Origin: an uncultured Paracoccaceae bacterium
Lineage (GTDB): Bacteria > Pseudomonadota > Alphaproteobacteria > Rhodobacterales > Rhodobacteraceae
Assembly: GCA_947488605.1 (NCBI GenBank)
Contig: CANKZJ010000002.1
Coordinates: forward strand, 1-64,000
Length of the DNA stretch: 64,000 bases
Direction of reading: 5' to 3'
Position 1 is the stretch's first letter. Each line of letters starts with the position of its first letter. The notes under the pieces were generated by a model, which did no database searches, had not been told where the DNA came from, and worked only from the letters and a program-made list of their open reading frames with translations. Position numbers and translations under genes: made by a program. Shown here in pieces: positions 9,060-17,838 of the stretch.

Positions 9060-9149
9060 TGGCGGAGACGAAGGGATTCGAACCCTCGAACGAGTTACCC
9101 CGTTACTCCCTTAGCAGGGGAGCGCCTTCGACCACTCGGCCACGTCTCC
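9060..9149 (-). tRNA. tRNA-Ser (anticodon GCT)
   Basis: Read on the minus strand it begins GGAGACGTGGCCGAGTGG, has the anticodon loop CTGCTAA, a long variable arm typical of serine tRNAs, the T-loop GGTTCGAATCC, and closes with CGTCTCC pairing to GGAGACG. Discriminator G and an encoded CCA follow at 9060-9063. Its 3' end faces the integrase, so this gene is the likely attachment site. Confidence 0.95.
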
Positions 9150-9281
9150 GCTGACGCGTCTAGCAGGAACAAACTGAGGATCACAAGTGGAATCTTGCTT
9201 TGAGGGCGCATTGTTCGGCACGGGTGATGCCGGTGTATTTTAAGCGTGCTGTCACATTGCGAAAATGACGTATATGAATTA

Positions 9282-9296
9282 GAACAAATAGTGAAC
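9282..9296 (+). promoter_or_regulatory. LexA box in front of imuA
   Basis: GAAC-AAATAGT-GAAC exactly matches the alphaproteobacterial LexA operator GAAC-N7-GAAC. It lies 18 bases before the imuA start, so it predicts repression by LexA and induction by DNA damage of the whole imuA-imuB-dnaE2 unit. Confidence 0.85.
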
Positions 9297-9313
9297 ATTA
9301 AAAGGGATTCGGT

Positions 9314-10000
9314 GTGTCGTGTATGGGTTCGCTTCGTATGCACAAAGATTTGGTCGGGCAGGGGCAGCGCCCTGTTGCAATGTCCCATACCCTGTCGGAG
9401 GCTTTTCCAAATCATCCCACAGACGCCAGTGCTGTGGGCTTTGCTTTATCACGGTTGCCCCGCACCAATGCCCCGATCCTGTGGGTGCAGGATCGTTTGT
9501 CGCGCAAGGAGGCGGGTCGTCCTGCACTTGCCGGGATGTCTGCCAATCGTCCTGTGATCATGGTGGATCTGTCGCGCGCTGCGGATGTGCTTTGGGCGAT
9601 GGAAGACGGGTTGCGTTGCCGCGCGCTGGGCGGTGTGATTGGCGAGGTTTGGGGCGACCCGGCAGCGCTCGATTTTACTGCAACCAAGCGGTTGGCCATG
9701 CGCGCCGAGGCCGCAGATATTTCATGCTGGCTGATCCGTCGGGCTGCCAGCCCAGATTTGAGCGCCGCGCGCGACCGCTGGCGTATTACCAGCCTGCCGT
9801 CTGCGGCACACCCACACGATGCCCAAGCGCCCGGTGCGCCGCGTTGGGCGCTCGATCTGTTCCGCTCGCGCAGGTCCAAGCCGGGGCAATGGGTGGCGAC
9901 TTATGACGGGGCGGCGGATCGTGTCCATCTCGCTGCCGCAGTTCGCGATCGAACGGTGGACGCGGATGATGGAACGGCACGGAAACGCGCCGCCGGATGA
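9314..10000 (+). CDS. imuA: ImuA, SOS mutagenesis accessory protein
   Basis: ImuA is a RecA/SulA-like partner of the ImuB-DnaE2 translesion complex. The protein (228 aa) has the family-like core NAPILWVQDRLSRKEAGRP, a strand region around RPVIMVDLSRAADVLWAMEDGLR and ALGGVIGEVWG, all typical of ImuA. The GTG at 9314 is preferred because AAGGG lies 7 bases before it; the ATG at 9323 has no matching ribosome site. The end overlaps the start of imuB by about 100 bases in another frame, implying coupled translation. Regulated by the LexA box just upstream. Confidence 0.85.
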   Translation: MSCMGSLRMHKDLVGQGQRPVAMSHTLSEAFPNHPTDASAVGFALSRLPRTNAPILWVQDRLSRKEAGRPALAGMSANRPVIMVDLSRAADVLWAMEDGLRCRALGGVIGEVWGDPAALDFTATKRLAMRAEAADISCWLIRRAASPDLSAARDRWRITSLPSAAHPHDAQAPGAPRWALDLFRSRRSKPGQWVATYDGAADRVHLAAAVRDRTVDADDGTARKRAAG

Positions 10001-11435
10001 TGTGCCTGTGGTGTTGGCCCGTGAGGGACAGCATGGGCCGGTGATCCATGCCGCCAATCGCAAGGCGCGGATGGAGGGAATTCTGCCTGGATCGCGGGTT
10101 GTTGATATGCGGGCGATTTGCCCTGAATTGCAGGTCGAATATGGCGATGAGGCAGGCGATCATGCCGCCCTAGATCGGCTGGTCTTGTGGGCGCGTCGTT
10201 GGTGTCCTTGGACGGTGCGTGACGGCGATGATGGTCTGATTTTGGACACGACCGGGGCTGATCACCTTTGGGGCGGTGAGGCCGCGATGTTGGTGGAAAT
10301 GGAGACGCAACTGTCCTTGCTGGGCCTGACGGCGCGGCTTGCTGTGGCACCAACTTGGGGGGCGGCCTGGGCCTTGGCGCGGTTTGGTCCGGTCCGGTCA
10401 ATTTGTGGACCTGATGAAGCGTATTTCAAGCTGGGGCCGCTGCCAGTGACAGGATTGCGTTTGGATGATCCAACCGTGCTTTTGCTGCGCCGGCTGGGGT
10501 TGAAAACTATTGGCGCGGTCATGGATGTACCGCGGCTTTCGCTGACACGCCGCTTTGTAAAGGCCGGTTTGCAGGCGAACCCATTGATGCGCCTTGATCA
10601 GGTCGTCGGTAAGCTAGCCGAACCTGTGTCGAGCGTTGATGCCAAGCCAGTGATCCGCGTGCAGGCACGTTTGGCAGAACCGATCTTTGATCCAACGCCA
10701 TACCTGCCGGACTTGTGTGAAGCGCTTTGTGACCAACTGAAACAGGCCGGGCAGGGGTGCCGCCGCCTGCATTTGACAGTTTATAAAACTGATGGCGATG
10801 TCAGTTATGTGGATGTGGCGACCTCTGCGGCGACCCGTGATCCAGCGCATCTGCATAGCCTATTTCGTGACAAGGTAGAGCGGATCAATCCCGGCTTTGG
10901 GTTTGACTTGATTACGCTTGCTTCGGGCGCTGTAGAAGAGATGCAAGACACACAGAACCGTTTGGATGGCGGGTCAGATGCTGACCTGCACCTGACCCGG
11001 TTGATTGATCGGTTAACAGCTAAATTTGGGACCCATGCGGTGACACGTCCGGTTTTGCGCCAAAGCCATGTGCCAGAGCGAGCCGAGACGCAGATTGCGG
11101 CTTTGGCGAACGACCCTGATGAGGGAACGGTTGTCACCAAAGAACGTCCGTTGCGCCTGCTTGATCATCCCGAAGAGGTGCGCGTCCTTTATGCGGTCCC
11201 AGAAGGTCCACCCGCGCAGTTTGTGTGGCGCAGGCAAACGCACCGGGTGGCGCGTTATGCCGGACCGGAACGTATCGCACCTGAATGGTGGAAAGACCGC
11301 CCTGGCACACGGTTGCGCGATTACTTCAAGGTTGAGGATCAGACCGGACAACGCTTGTGGCTTTACCGCGAAGGCCTGCACGAGGATGGGCGCGGCGGTG
11401 ATCCGCGTTGGTTTGTGCATGGGATGTTTGCCTGA
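9903..11435 (+). CDS. imuB: ImuB, catalytically atypical Y-family polymerase
   Basis: ImuB belongs to the DinB/UmuC Y-family but acts as a scaffold linking ImuA, DnaE2 and the beta clamp during translesion synthesis. The start at 9903 (MTGRRIVSISLPQFAIERW) matches the family N-terminus, where the catalytic acidic residues of true polymerases are altered. Later blocks include the palm segment DDGLILDTTGADHLWGGE and a C-terminal RYAGPERIAPEWW. 510 residues, normal for the family. The stop TGA overlaps the ATG of dnaE2 by one base. Confidence 0.9.
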   Translation: MTGRRIVSISLPQFAIERWTRMMERHGNAPPDDVPVVLAREGQHGPVIHAANRKARMEGILPGSRVVDMRAICPELQVEYGDEAGDHAALDRLVLWARRWCPWTVRDGDDGLILDTTGADHLWGGEAAMLVEMETQLSLLGLTARLAVAPTWGAAWALARFGPVRSICGPDEAYFKLGPLPVTGLRLDDPTVLLLRRLGLKTIGAVMDVPRLSLTRRFVKAGLQANPLMRLDQVVGKLAEPVSSVDAKPVIRVQARLAEPIFDPTPYLPDLCEALCDQLKQAGQGCRRLHLTVYKTDGDVSYVDVATSAATRDPAHLHSLFRDKVERINPGFGFDLITLASGAVEEMQDTQNRLDGGSDADLHLTRLIDRLTAKFGTHAVTRPVLRQSHVPERAETQIAALANDPDEGTVVTKERPLRLLDHPEEVRVLYAVPEGPPAQFVWRRQTHRVARYAGPERIAPEWWKDRPGTRLRDYFKVEDQTGQRLWLYREGLHEDGRGGDPRWFVHGMFA

Positions 11436-14400
11436 TGCCCGAGATGGACAACCAACGCCCAAGGCGCACAATTGAGGATGATGGGTTCACGCCCAATCCG
11501 CGCGCGGATTTTGTAGAGCTTGGGGTCACCACCTGTTTTTCATTCTTGCGCGGGGCGTCAGATGCCGTGGACCTTGCCACGACAGCGAACACCTTGGGAT
11601 ATGACAAGCTGGGCTGCGCCGATTTGAACACAATGGCCGGTGTGGTGCGACTGCATGCAGAGGCGTTGAAGGCGCAGATTACACCTGTCATTGGCTGTCG
11701 GTTGCAGTTGGTCACAGGCGAGGAATTCATCGCCTATCCTCGTGATCGTGCGGCGTATGGGCGGCTTTGCAAGCTGCTGTCCAAGGGTAAAATGCATGAC
11801 GTTGACGGTGCTTGGCAGGCCAAAGGCATGTGCGACATTACTTTGGATGACCTTGCGCAGCACAGTGCAGGTGTCCAGCTTATTGCATTGCCGGGTGCAG
11901 ACCTTGATCATTTCAGCGCTGGGTTTCGTCGCCTAAAACGCGCGTTGCCAGCGCTTGGGCATATCGCGGCAAGCTATCTTTATCGTGGCGATGATCGGGC
12001 GCGGATCAATCAACTGGATACGCTTGCTCGCGCCAATGACATATCTATTCTGGCCACCAATGATGTGCATTACCATGCACCCGACAGGCGGCCTTTGCAG
12101 GATGTGATGACTTGTACCCTGCATAAGACGACCATCCAGAAAGCCGGTTTTCTACTGGATGCCAATGCCGAACGGCACTTGAAATCACCTGCGCAAATGG
12201 TGCGCCTTTTTGCGGAATGGCCACATGCGATCAAGGCGACACGCGACGTTGCAGATGCCTGCACATTCAAGCTGACCGAATTGGCATATGAATACCCGCA
12301 AGAAACCGTGCCCGTAGGCTCTACACCACAGGAATACCTTGAAAAGCTGACATGGAAAGGCGCTGTTTGGCGCTATCCGCAAGGCGTGCCAGACAGCTTA
12401 AAAGTCACTTTGCGCAAGGAACTGGCGCTGATCGCAAAGCTGGATATCGCCCAGTATTTCCTGACGATCCAACAGGTTGTCAACTTTGCCCGCTATGAAT
12501 GTGACCCGCCGATCCTGTGTCAGGGGCGCGGATCGGCTGCCAACTCTGCGGTGTGCTACGTGCTGGGGATCACGGCCGTGGACCCGGATAAAAACGACCT
12601 GCTGTTTGAACGGTTTATTTCTGAGGAACGCAAAGAGCCCCCCGACATCGACGTCGACTTTGAACATGAACGCCGCGAAGAGGTGATCCAGCATATCTAT
12701 GATAAATATGGGCGCGACCGTGCGGCCCTTTGTGCGACCGTGATCCACTACCGCCCGCGCATGGCTGTGCGCGAGGTCGGCAAGGTTATGGGTCTGTCAG
12801 AGGATATTACCACGGCACTTTCCAAAACCATCTGGGGGTCATGGGGCCGCGAGGTAGGGGCAAAGGAAGCGGCAGAGGCCGGGATTGACCTGAAAGATCC
12901 GCTGATGGCGCGCACGATCAAACTGGCCGATCAGATGATCGGGATGCCGCGCCATTTGGGGCAGCATGTTGGTGGGTTTATCCTGACCGAAAAGCCGTTG
13001 CTTGAAACCGTGCCCATCGGCAATGGTGCCATGCCAGAGCGCAGTTTCATCGAATGGGACAAGGACGATATCGACGAATTGCGCATCCTCAAGGTCGATG
13101 TGCTTGCACTTGGGATGCTGACCTGCATTCGCAAAGCATTTGATATGATTGATGCGCATTACGGCAAACGCTTTACGCTGGCCAGTATCCCGCAAGAAGA
13201 TCCAGTAACCTACAATATGCTGTGCAAGGGCGATAGCCTTGGGGTGTTTCAGGTCGAAAGCCGGGCGCAGATGAACATGCTGCCCCGCCTGAAACCGCGC
13301 GAATTCTACGATCTGGTCATTCAGGTCGCCATCGTGCGCCCTGGCCCGATCCAAGGTGATATGGTGCATCCTTATTTGCGCAGGCGCAGTGGAAAAGAGC
13401 CAGAGGATTACCCCTCCCCGGGTCCTGAATATGATCCTGATGAGCTGCGTAAAGTGCTGCAACGCACCAAGGGTGTGCCAATTTTTCAAGAGCAGGCAAT
13501 GAAAGTCGCAATGGTCGCGGCAGAGTTTTCCCCTGACGAAGCCAATCAACTCCGCAAGGCGATGGCCACGTTCCGGTCGCGTGGTACGATTGGGATGCTG
13601 GAAGAAAAAATGGTCGGGCGCATGATCCGCCGTGGCTACGACCCGGAATTTGCCAACCGCTGTTTTAATCAGATCAAAGGCTTTGGTGACTACGGGTTCC
13701 CCGAAAGTCACGCCGCCAGCTTTGCACACCTTGTGTATGTCTCAAGTTGGATCAAGTGCCATTACCCCGATGTTTTCTGCGCGGCGTTGCTGAATTCACA
13801 GCCGATGGGGTTCTATGCGCCTGCCCAGATCGTCCGCGATGCCCGCGAGCATGGTAAAATCGTGCGTGGTCCTGATGTGAACTACAGCGACTGGGATAAC
13901 ACGCTTGAACCGATCAGCCCCGGTGTATTCGCTGTGCGCCTTGGGCTGCGTCAGGTTGATGGTATGCGCAAAGAGATGGCACAGCGGATCATGGATGCGC
14001 GGGCACAGCCGTTTATCAGCTTGGCTGACCTCAAGGAACGCGCGCGGTTGGATGCAGGTACAATACGCAAACTGGCGGCCGCCGATGCCGTGCGCTCAAT
14101 GACGCTGGACCGCAGGCAGGCACTTTGGGATGCGCGCGCTTTGCGGGACGCGCCTGACTTGCCGCTGTTTGCCGAAAACAAAGATGAGGGCGAAGAGGTC
14201 CGCTTTGATCTGCCGCAAATGCCGATCTGCGAACATGTGATCGCGGATTATCAGACGACGCGGCTTTCGTTAAAGGCGCATCCGATGTCCTTTTTGCGGC
14301 GCAGTATGGACAAGCAAGGCTATACGCCCACGCGCATGCTTGATCAGATGCGCAATGGGCAGTCGATCAAACTGGCAGGCATCGTTCTGATCCGCCAACG

Positions 14401-14740
14401 CCCCGGCAGCGCCAAGGGTGTTTGTTTTATCACGGTCGAGGATGAAACTGGTGTCGCTAATCTGGTGGTCTGGCCCAAGGTGATGGAGGCCTTTCGCAAG
14501 GTGATCATGCGCGCCCGCGTGATTGATGTGCGCGGGGTGGTGCAGCGCAGCGAGGACGTGATCCATGTGGTTGCCAATCATCTGACAGATCGCAGTGATG
14601 CGCTGGAGCGGTTGTCGCATGACAAAATGGAGCCGCCCTTGGCACATGCTGATGAGGTCAAAAAATCGATCCCTCATGATCCACGTGGTCGGCATCCGCG
14701 CGATGTGCGGGTGATCCCGAAATCGCGGGACTTTCACTAG
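11435..14740 (+). CDS. dnaE2: Error-prone DNA polymerase DnaE2 (ImuC)
   Basis: A C-family polymerase III alpha subunit of the DnaE2 class, which carries out mutagenic bypass of damage with ImuA and ImuB. About 1100 residues: N-terminal PHP domain (FVELGVTTCFSFLRGAS), palm with PPDIDVDFEHERREEV providing the metal-binding aspartates, HVGGFILTE, FQVESRAQMNMLPRL and VQVAIVRPGPIQGDMVHPY-type blocks, helix-hairpin-helix (KGFGDYGFPESHAASF) and a C-terminal OB fold (IKLAGIVLIRQRPGSAKGV). The ATG at 11435 overlaps the imuB stop. A GGGCAA/TTGCCC dyad follows the stop at 14743-14766. Confidence 0.95.
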   Translation: MPEMDNQRPRRTIEDDGFTPNPRADFVELGVTTCFSFLRGASDAVDLATTANTLGYDKLGCADLNTMAGVVRLHAEALKAQITPVIGCRLQLVTGEEFIAYPRDRAAYGRLCKLLSKGKMHDVDGAWQAKGMCDITLDDLAQHSAGVQLIALPGADLDHFSAGFRRLKRALPALGHIAASYLYRGDDRARINQLDTLARANDISILATNDVHYHAPDRRPLQDVMTCTLHKTTIQKAGFLLDANAERHLKSPAQMVRLFAEWPHAIKATRDVADACTFKLTELAYEYPQETVPVGSTPQEYLEKLTWKGAVWRYPQGVPDSLKVTLRKELALIAKLDIAQYFLTIQQVVNFARYECDPPILCQGRGSAANSAVCYVLGITAVDPDKNDLLFERFISEERKEPPDIDVDFEHERREEVIQHIYDKYGRDRAALCATVIHYRPRMAVREVGKVMGLSEDITTALSKTIWGSWGREVGAKEAAEAGIDLKDPLMARTIKLADQMIGMPRHLGQHVGGFILTEKPLLETVPIGNGAMPERSFIEWDKDDIDELRILKVDVLALGMLTCIRKAFDMIDAHYGKRFTLASIPQEDPVTYNMLCKGDSLGVFQVESRAQMNMLPRLKPREFYDLVIQVAIVRPGPIQGDMVHPYLRRRSGKEPEDYPSPGPEYDPDELRKVLQRTKGVPIFQEQAMKVAMVAAEFSPDEANQLRKAMATFRSRGTIGMLEEKMVGRMIRRGYDPEFANRCFNQIKGFGDYGFPESHAASFAHLVYVSSWIKCHYPDVFCAALLNSQPMGFYAPAQIVRDAREHGKIVRGPDVNYSDWDNTLEPISPGVFAVRLGLRQVDGMRKEMAQRIMDARAQPFISLADLKERARLDAGTIRKLAAADAVRSMTLDRRQALWDARALRDAPDLPLFAENKDEGEEVRFDLPQMPICEHVIADYQTTRLSLKAHPMSFLRRSMDKQGYTPTRMLDQMRNGQSIKLAGIVLIRQRPGSAKGVCFITVEDETGVANLVVWPKVMEAFRKVIMRARVIDVRGVVQRSEDVIHVVANHLTDRSDALERLSHDKMEPPLAHADEVKKSIPHDPRGRHPRDVRVIPKSRDFH

Positions 14741-14742
14741 CA

Positions 14743-14766
14743 GGGCAAGCGCCATAGTGTTTGCCC
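14743..14766 (+). terminator. Possible hairpin after dnaE2
   Basis: GGGCAA and TTGCCC arms are separated by 12 bases immediately after the dnaE2 stop. There is no T-run, so it could be a weak or Rho-aided terminator separating the SOS unit from the LysR gene. Confidence 0.3.
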
Positions 14767-14792
14767 AAGACAACCCCCGATGAAAGACCTCT

Positions 14793-15677
14793 ATGCGGCT
14801 TAACCTCAAACAACTCGAAGCCTTCGTCTGGGTCTCTGACTTACAAAGCTTTCGGCGTGCCGCCGAACGATTGAACACGACCCAGCCAAATATCTCCGCG
14901 CGGATTGCAGGGCTTGAACAGGCGCTGGGCACCACGTTGATGACGCGTGATGCAGGGTCAGTGCGTCTAACAGGCAAAGGCCAAGAATTGCTGGCTCATG
15001 CCCGCCGCGTGTTGGATGCCACGGATGCATTGATTGCAGCGGCAGATCAGAAGGCACTGATTGAGGGCACGTTGCGCCTAGGTGTGACCGAAATGATCGT
15101 GCACACGTGGCTACGTGCTTATCTGCGTCGCTTGAAAGAGATTTATCCGCGTCTGACGGTCGAGCTAACCGTCGATTTTTCGGTGAACTTGGAAAAGGGT
15201 CTCGCCGAGCGGACCCTTGATCTGGTGCTTCAAAATGAACCGTTCAGCCGTCTTGCCACAGGTCAGATTGAGATCGGGGCCTACGGTTTGGTCTGGGTGG
15301 CGTCCCCCGATCTTGGGCTTCCACAGACGCAAACGATTGAAACGCTGGCCGCACAACCGATCCTGACCCATGCGCGAGATACGCGGCTTTATGAAGAAGT
15401 TGCCGCCCATTTCGGTACACGCCGTGACCTTGCACCGCGTCTGGTGCCTTCGACAAACTTAGCGGCCTGTCAGACGATGACCATTGATGGAATGGGCATT
15501 GCTGCACTGCCCTTTGCGATGGTCGAGACAGACCTTACTACAGGATCGCTCATGCAGCTTCACTATGATTGGGCGCCCCAGCCGCTGCATTTCTTCGCCC
15601 GCTATGATGCGGAACGGGCGCCGCGTGTGGTGGCTGAGGCAGCTGGCGTTGCGGTGCAGATCGCACAAGATCAGTAA
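14793..15677 (+). CDS. LysR-family transcriptional regulator
   Basis: 294 residues: N-terminal winged HTH (LKQLEAFVWVSDLQSFRRAAERL, then TTQPNISARIAGLEQALG) and a periplasmic-binding-protein-like effector domain from about residue 90. It lies directly upstream of, and on the same strand as, the hyuA operon. The 85-base AT-rich gap between them is the likely binding region. By position it is the probable regulator of that operon; the inducer is unknown. Confidence 0.85.
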   Translation: MRLNLKQLEAFVWVSDLQSFRRAAERLNTTQPNISARIAGLEQALGTTLMTRDAGSVRLTGKGQELLAHARRVLDATDALIAAADQKALIEGTLRLGVTEMIVHTWLRAYLRRLKEIYPRLTVELTVDFSVNLEKGLAERTLDLVLQNEPFSRLATGQIEIGAYGLVWVASPDLGLPQTQTIETLAAQPILTHARDTRLYEEVAAHFGTRRDLAPRLVPSTNLAACQTMTIDGMGIAALPFAMVETDLTTGSLMQLHYDWAPQPLHFFARYDAERAPRVVAEAAGVAVQIAQDQ

Positions 15678-15762
15678 ATTTAATCTATTATATCAGTTTA
15701 AACAATTGGAAGTGATCAAATTCCCGCGCTAGCCTGTGACCTGAAATCAAAAGGTGGCAAAG

Positions 15763-17838
15763 ATGCAAAACCATACGCGCATGGGTGTTGATATTGGGGG
15801 CACGTTCACGGATGTCGTCCTTGAGGTTGGAAAAGAGCAGTATTCCACCAAGGTTCTGACAACCTATGCCGCCCCTGAGAATGCAATCATCGACGGAATG
15901 CATCAGGTTTGCACCAAGGCTGGCATATCGCCTGCACAGGTTGAACAAATAATCCATGGCACGACGCTGGCCACCAACGCTTTGATCGAACGGCGTGGTG
16001 CCAAGACCGCGCTGATCACGACGGAAGGCTTTCGCGATGTGATCGAGATGCGCACTGAAAGTCGGTTTGAGCAGTACGACCTGAACCTGCAGTTGCCAGA
16101 GCCACTTTTGCCGCGCCAGCATCGGTTCACCCTTAAAGAGCGCATGGACGCGCAGGGTAACGTGCTGATCCCGCTCGACCGTGCTGATGTGGAAAAACTT
16201 GCGGATGAAATGACGTCCTATGGATTTGAAAGCATCGCGATTGGCTTGATCCATGCATATTTGAACGACACCCATGAACAAATGATCCGTGACGTATTTG
16301 CTGAAAAACTGCCCGGTGTTATGATTTCGCTCTCGTCGGAAGTGTCGCCGCAGATGCGCGAATACGAAAGGTTCAACACGACCGTAGCGAATGCCTATAT
16401 CAAGCCCTTGATGAAGTCCTACTTGGGTCGACTTGCGGGCCGTTTGGCCGATGAAGGGGCCGTCTGCCCAATCTTTCTGATGCACTCTGGTGGCGGGATC
16501 ATCAGCCTTGAAAGTGCTGCTGATTTCCCTGTTCGCTTGGTCGAATCCGGTCCGGCAGGCGGCGCTGTCTTTGCCGCAAACATTGCCGCACGCTACGGCC
16601 TGAACAAAGTGCTGTCCTTTGATATGGGCGGCACGACAGCCAAGATTTGCCTGATCAAAAACCAAACCCCAAAAACTGCGCGCGTCTTTGAGGTTGCCCG
16701 AACATACCGTTTCAAAAAAGGGTCGGGCATGCCCATATCGATCCCGGTGATCGACATGGTCGAAATCGGAGCAGGGGGTGGTAGCCTCGCGCATGTGGAC
16801 GCGATGCGCCAAATCCGCGTCGGCCCAGAGAGTGCAGGATCTGAACCGGGCCCCGCATGCTACGGGCGCGGTGGTGAACGCCCTGCGGTCACGGATGCCG
16901 ACCTTACCTTGGGCAAACTGGATCCCGATAACTTTGCAGGTGGATCCATCCAATTGCATAGCGATGCATCAACCAAAGCGCTCGCAACTCTTGGCGCGCC
17001 TTTGGACATGGACGCCCAAACAGCCGCCTTTGGTCTGGCCGAAGTCGTTGACGAAAACATGGCCAATGCGGCCCGCGTTCATGCGGTTGAAAATGGCGAA
17101 GACCTCGCCGATTACACAATGATTGCCTTTGGTGGCGCGGCCCCATTGCATGCTGGGCGCTTGTGCGAAAAACTCGGCGTGGATCGGTTGCTGGTGCCGA
17201 CAGGTGCAGGTGTTGGCTCGGCCATCGGCTTTTTGCGTGCCCCTTTCAGCTTTGAAGCGACCCGCAGTGTTTATATGAAACTGTCGGACTTTGCGCCGGA
17301 AACCGTCAAAACGCTACTGAACGAACTAGAGACCGAAGCCACGGGTTTTGTCCGAACCTGCGATGCCGAAGCACCGATCAAAGCCGAATACAAAGTTTAC
17401 ATGCGCTACACTGGGCAAGGTTGGGAAATCCCCATTGAACTGACTGCCGCGCAAGCAGCCAACCCAGATGCGGCAACGTTCCAAGCATTGTTTGAGGCTG
17501 ACTATACCACACTTTTTGGCCGCACCGTCGCAGGCATGGACATCGAAATTACCGTCTGGGCCGTCAATGCAACCACCGAGGCCGCCAAAGCTGACGCTAT
17601 CGGCGAAACGCCAGACGGCTCGCCGGGGAAAGTGGAAACCTCACGCGCGCTATTCGATCCTGTGCAAGGTGTGGCAAGTGACGCAGCGGTCGTTCTGCGC
17701 GGTACACTGAACCCCGGCGATACCGTCGTAGGGCCGGCTTTGATTACCGAAGATGAGACGACGATCGTTGTGCCAAACAGCCGTACAGCAATCGCGCGAC
17801 CCGACGGCACTATCGACATCACGGAGAAACGGACATGA
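15763..17838 (+). CDS. hyuA: Hydantoinase/oxoprolinase subunit A
   Basis: 691 residues of the HyuA family (ATP-dependent N-methylhydantoinase, 5-oxoprolinase or acetone carboxylase beta-like). It has the ASKHA-fold nucleotide signatures GVDIGGTFTDVVLEVG near the start and LSFDMGGTTAKICLI near residue 290, with GGAAPLHAG in the C-terminal part. It would couple ATP hydrolysis to opening or carboxylation of a small amide or ketone together with HyuB. AAGG lies 8 bases before the ATG at 15763; a GTG at 15754 is an alternative. First gene of a six-gene operon. Substrate cannot be read from the sequence. Confidence 0.85.
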   Translation: MQNHTRMGVDIGGTFTDVVLEVGKEQYSTKVLTTYAAPENAIIDGMHQVCTKAGISPAQVEQIIHGTTLATNALIERRGAKTALITTEGFRDVIEMRTESRFEQYDLNLQLPEPLLPRQHRFTLKERMDAQGNVLIPLDRADVEKLADEMTSYGFESIAIGLIHAYLNDTHEQMIRDVFAEKLPGVMISLSSEVSPQMREYERFNTTVANAYIKPLMKSYLGRLAGRLADEGAVCPIFLMHSGGGIISLESAADFPVRLVESGPAGGAVFAANIAARYGLNKVLSFDMGGTTAKICLIKNQTPKTARVFEVARTYRFKKGSGMPISIPVIDMVEIGAGGGSLAHVDAMRQIRVGPESAGSEPGPACYGRGGERPAVTDADLTLGKLDPDNFAGGSIQLHSDASTKALATLGAPLDMDAQTAAFGLAEVVDENMANAARVHAVENGEDLADYTMIAFGGAAPLHAGRLCEKLGVDRLLVPTGAGVGSAIGFLRAPFSFEATRSVYMKLSDFAPETVKTLLNELETEATGFVRTCDAEAPIKAEYKVYMRYTGQGWEIPIELTAAQAANPDAATFQALFEADYTTLFGRTVAGMDIEITVWAVNATTEAAKADAIGETPDGSPGKVETSRALFDPVQGVASDAAVVLRGTLNPGDTVVGPALITEDETTIVVPNSRTAIARPDGTIDITEKRT

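Noticed and set aside
12839-13729. 296-codon minus-strand ORF inside dnaE2
   Set aside because: Antisense to conserved polymerase blocks.
15688-16959. 423-codon minus-strand ORF opposite hyuA
   Set aside because: Antisense to hyuA signatures; Cys/His-rich nonsense composition.
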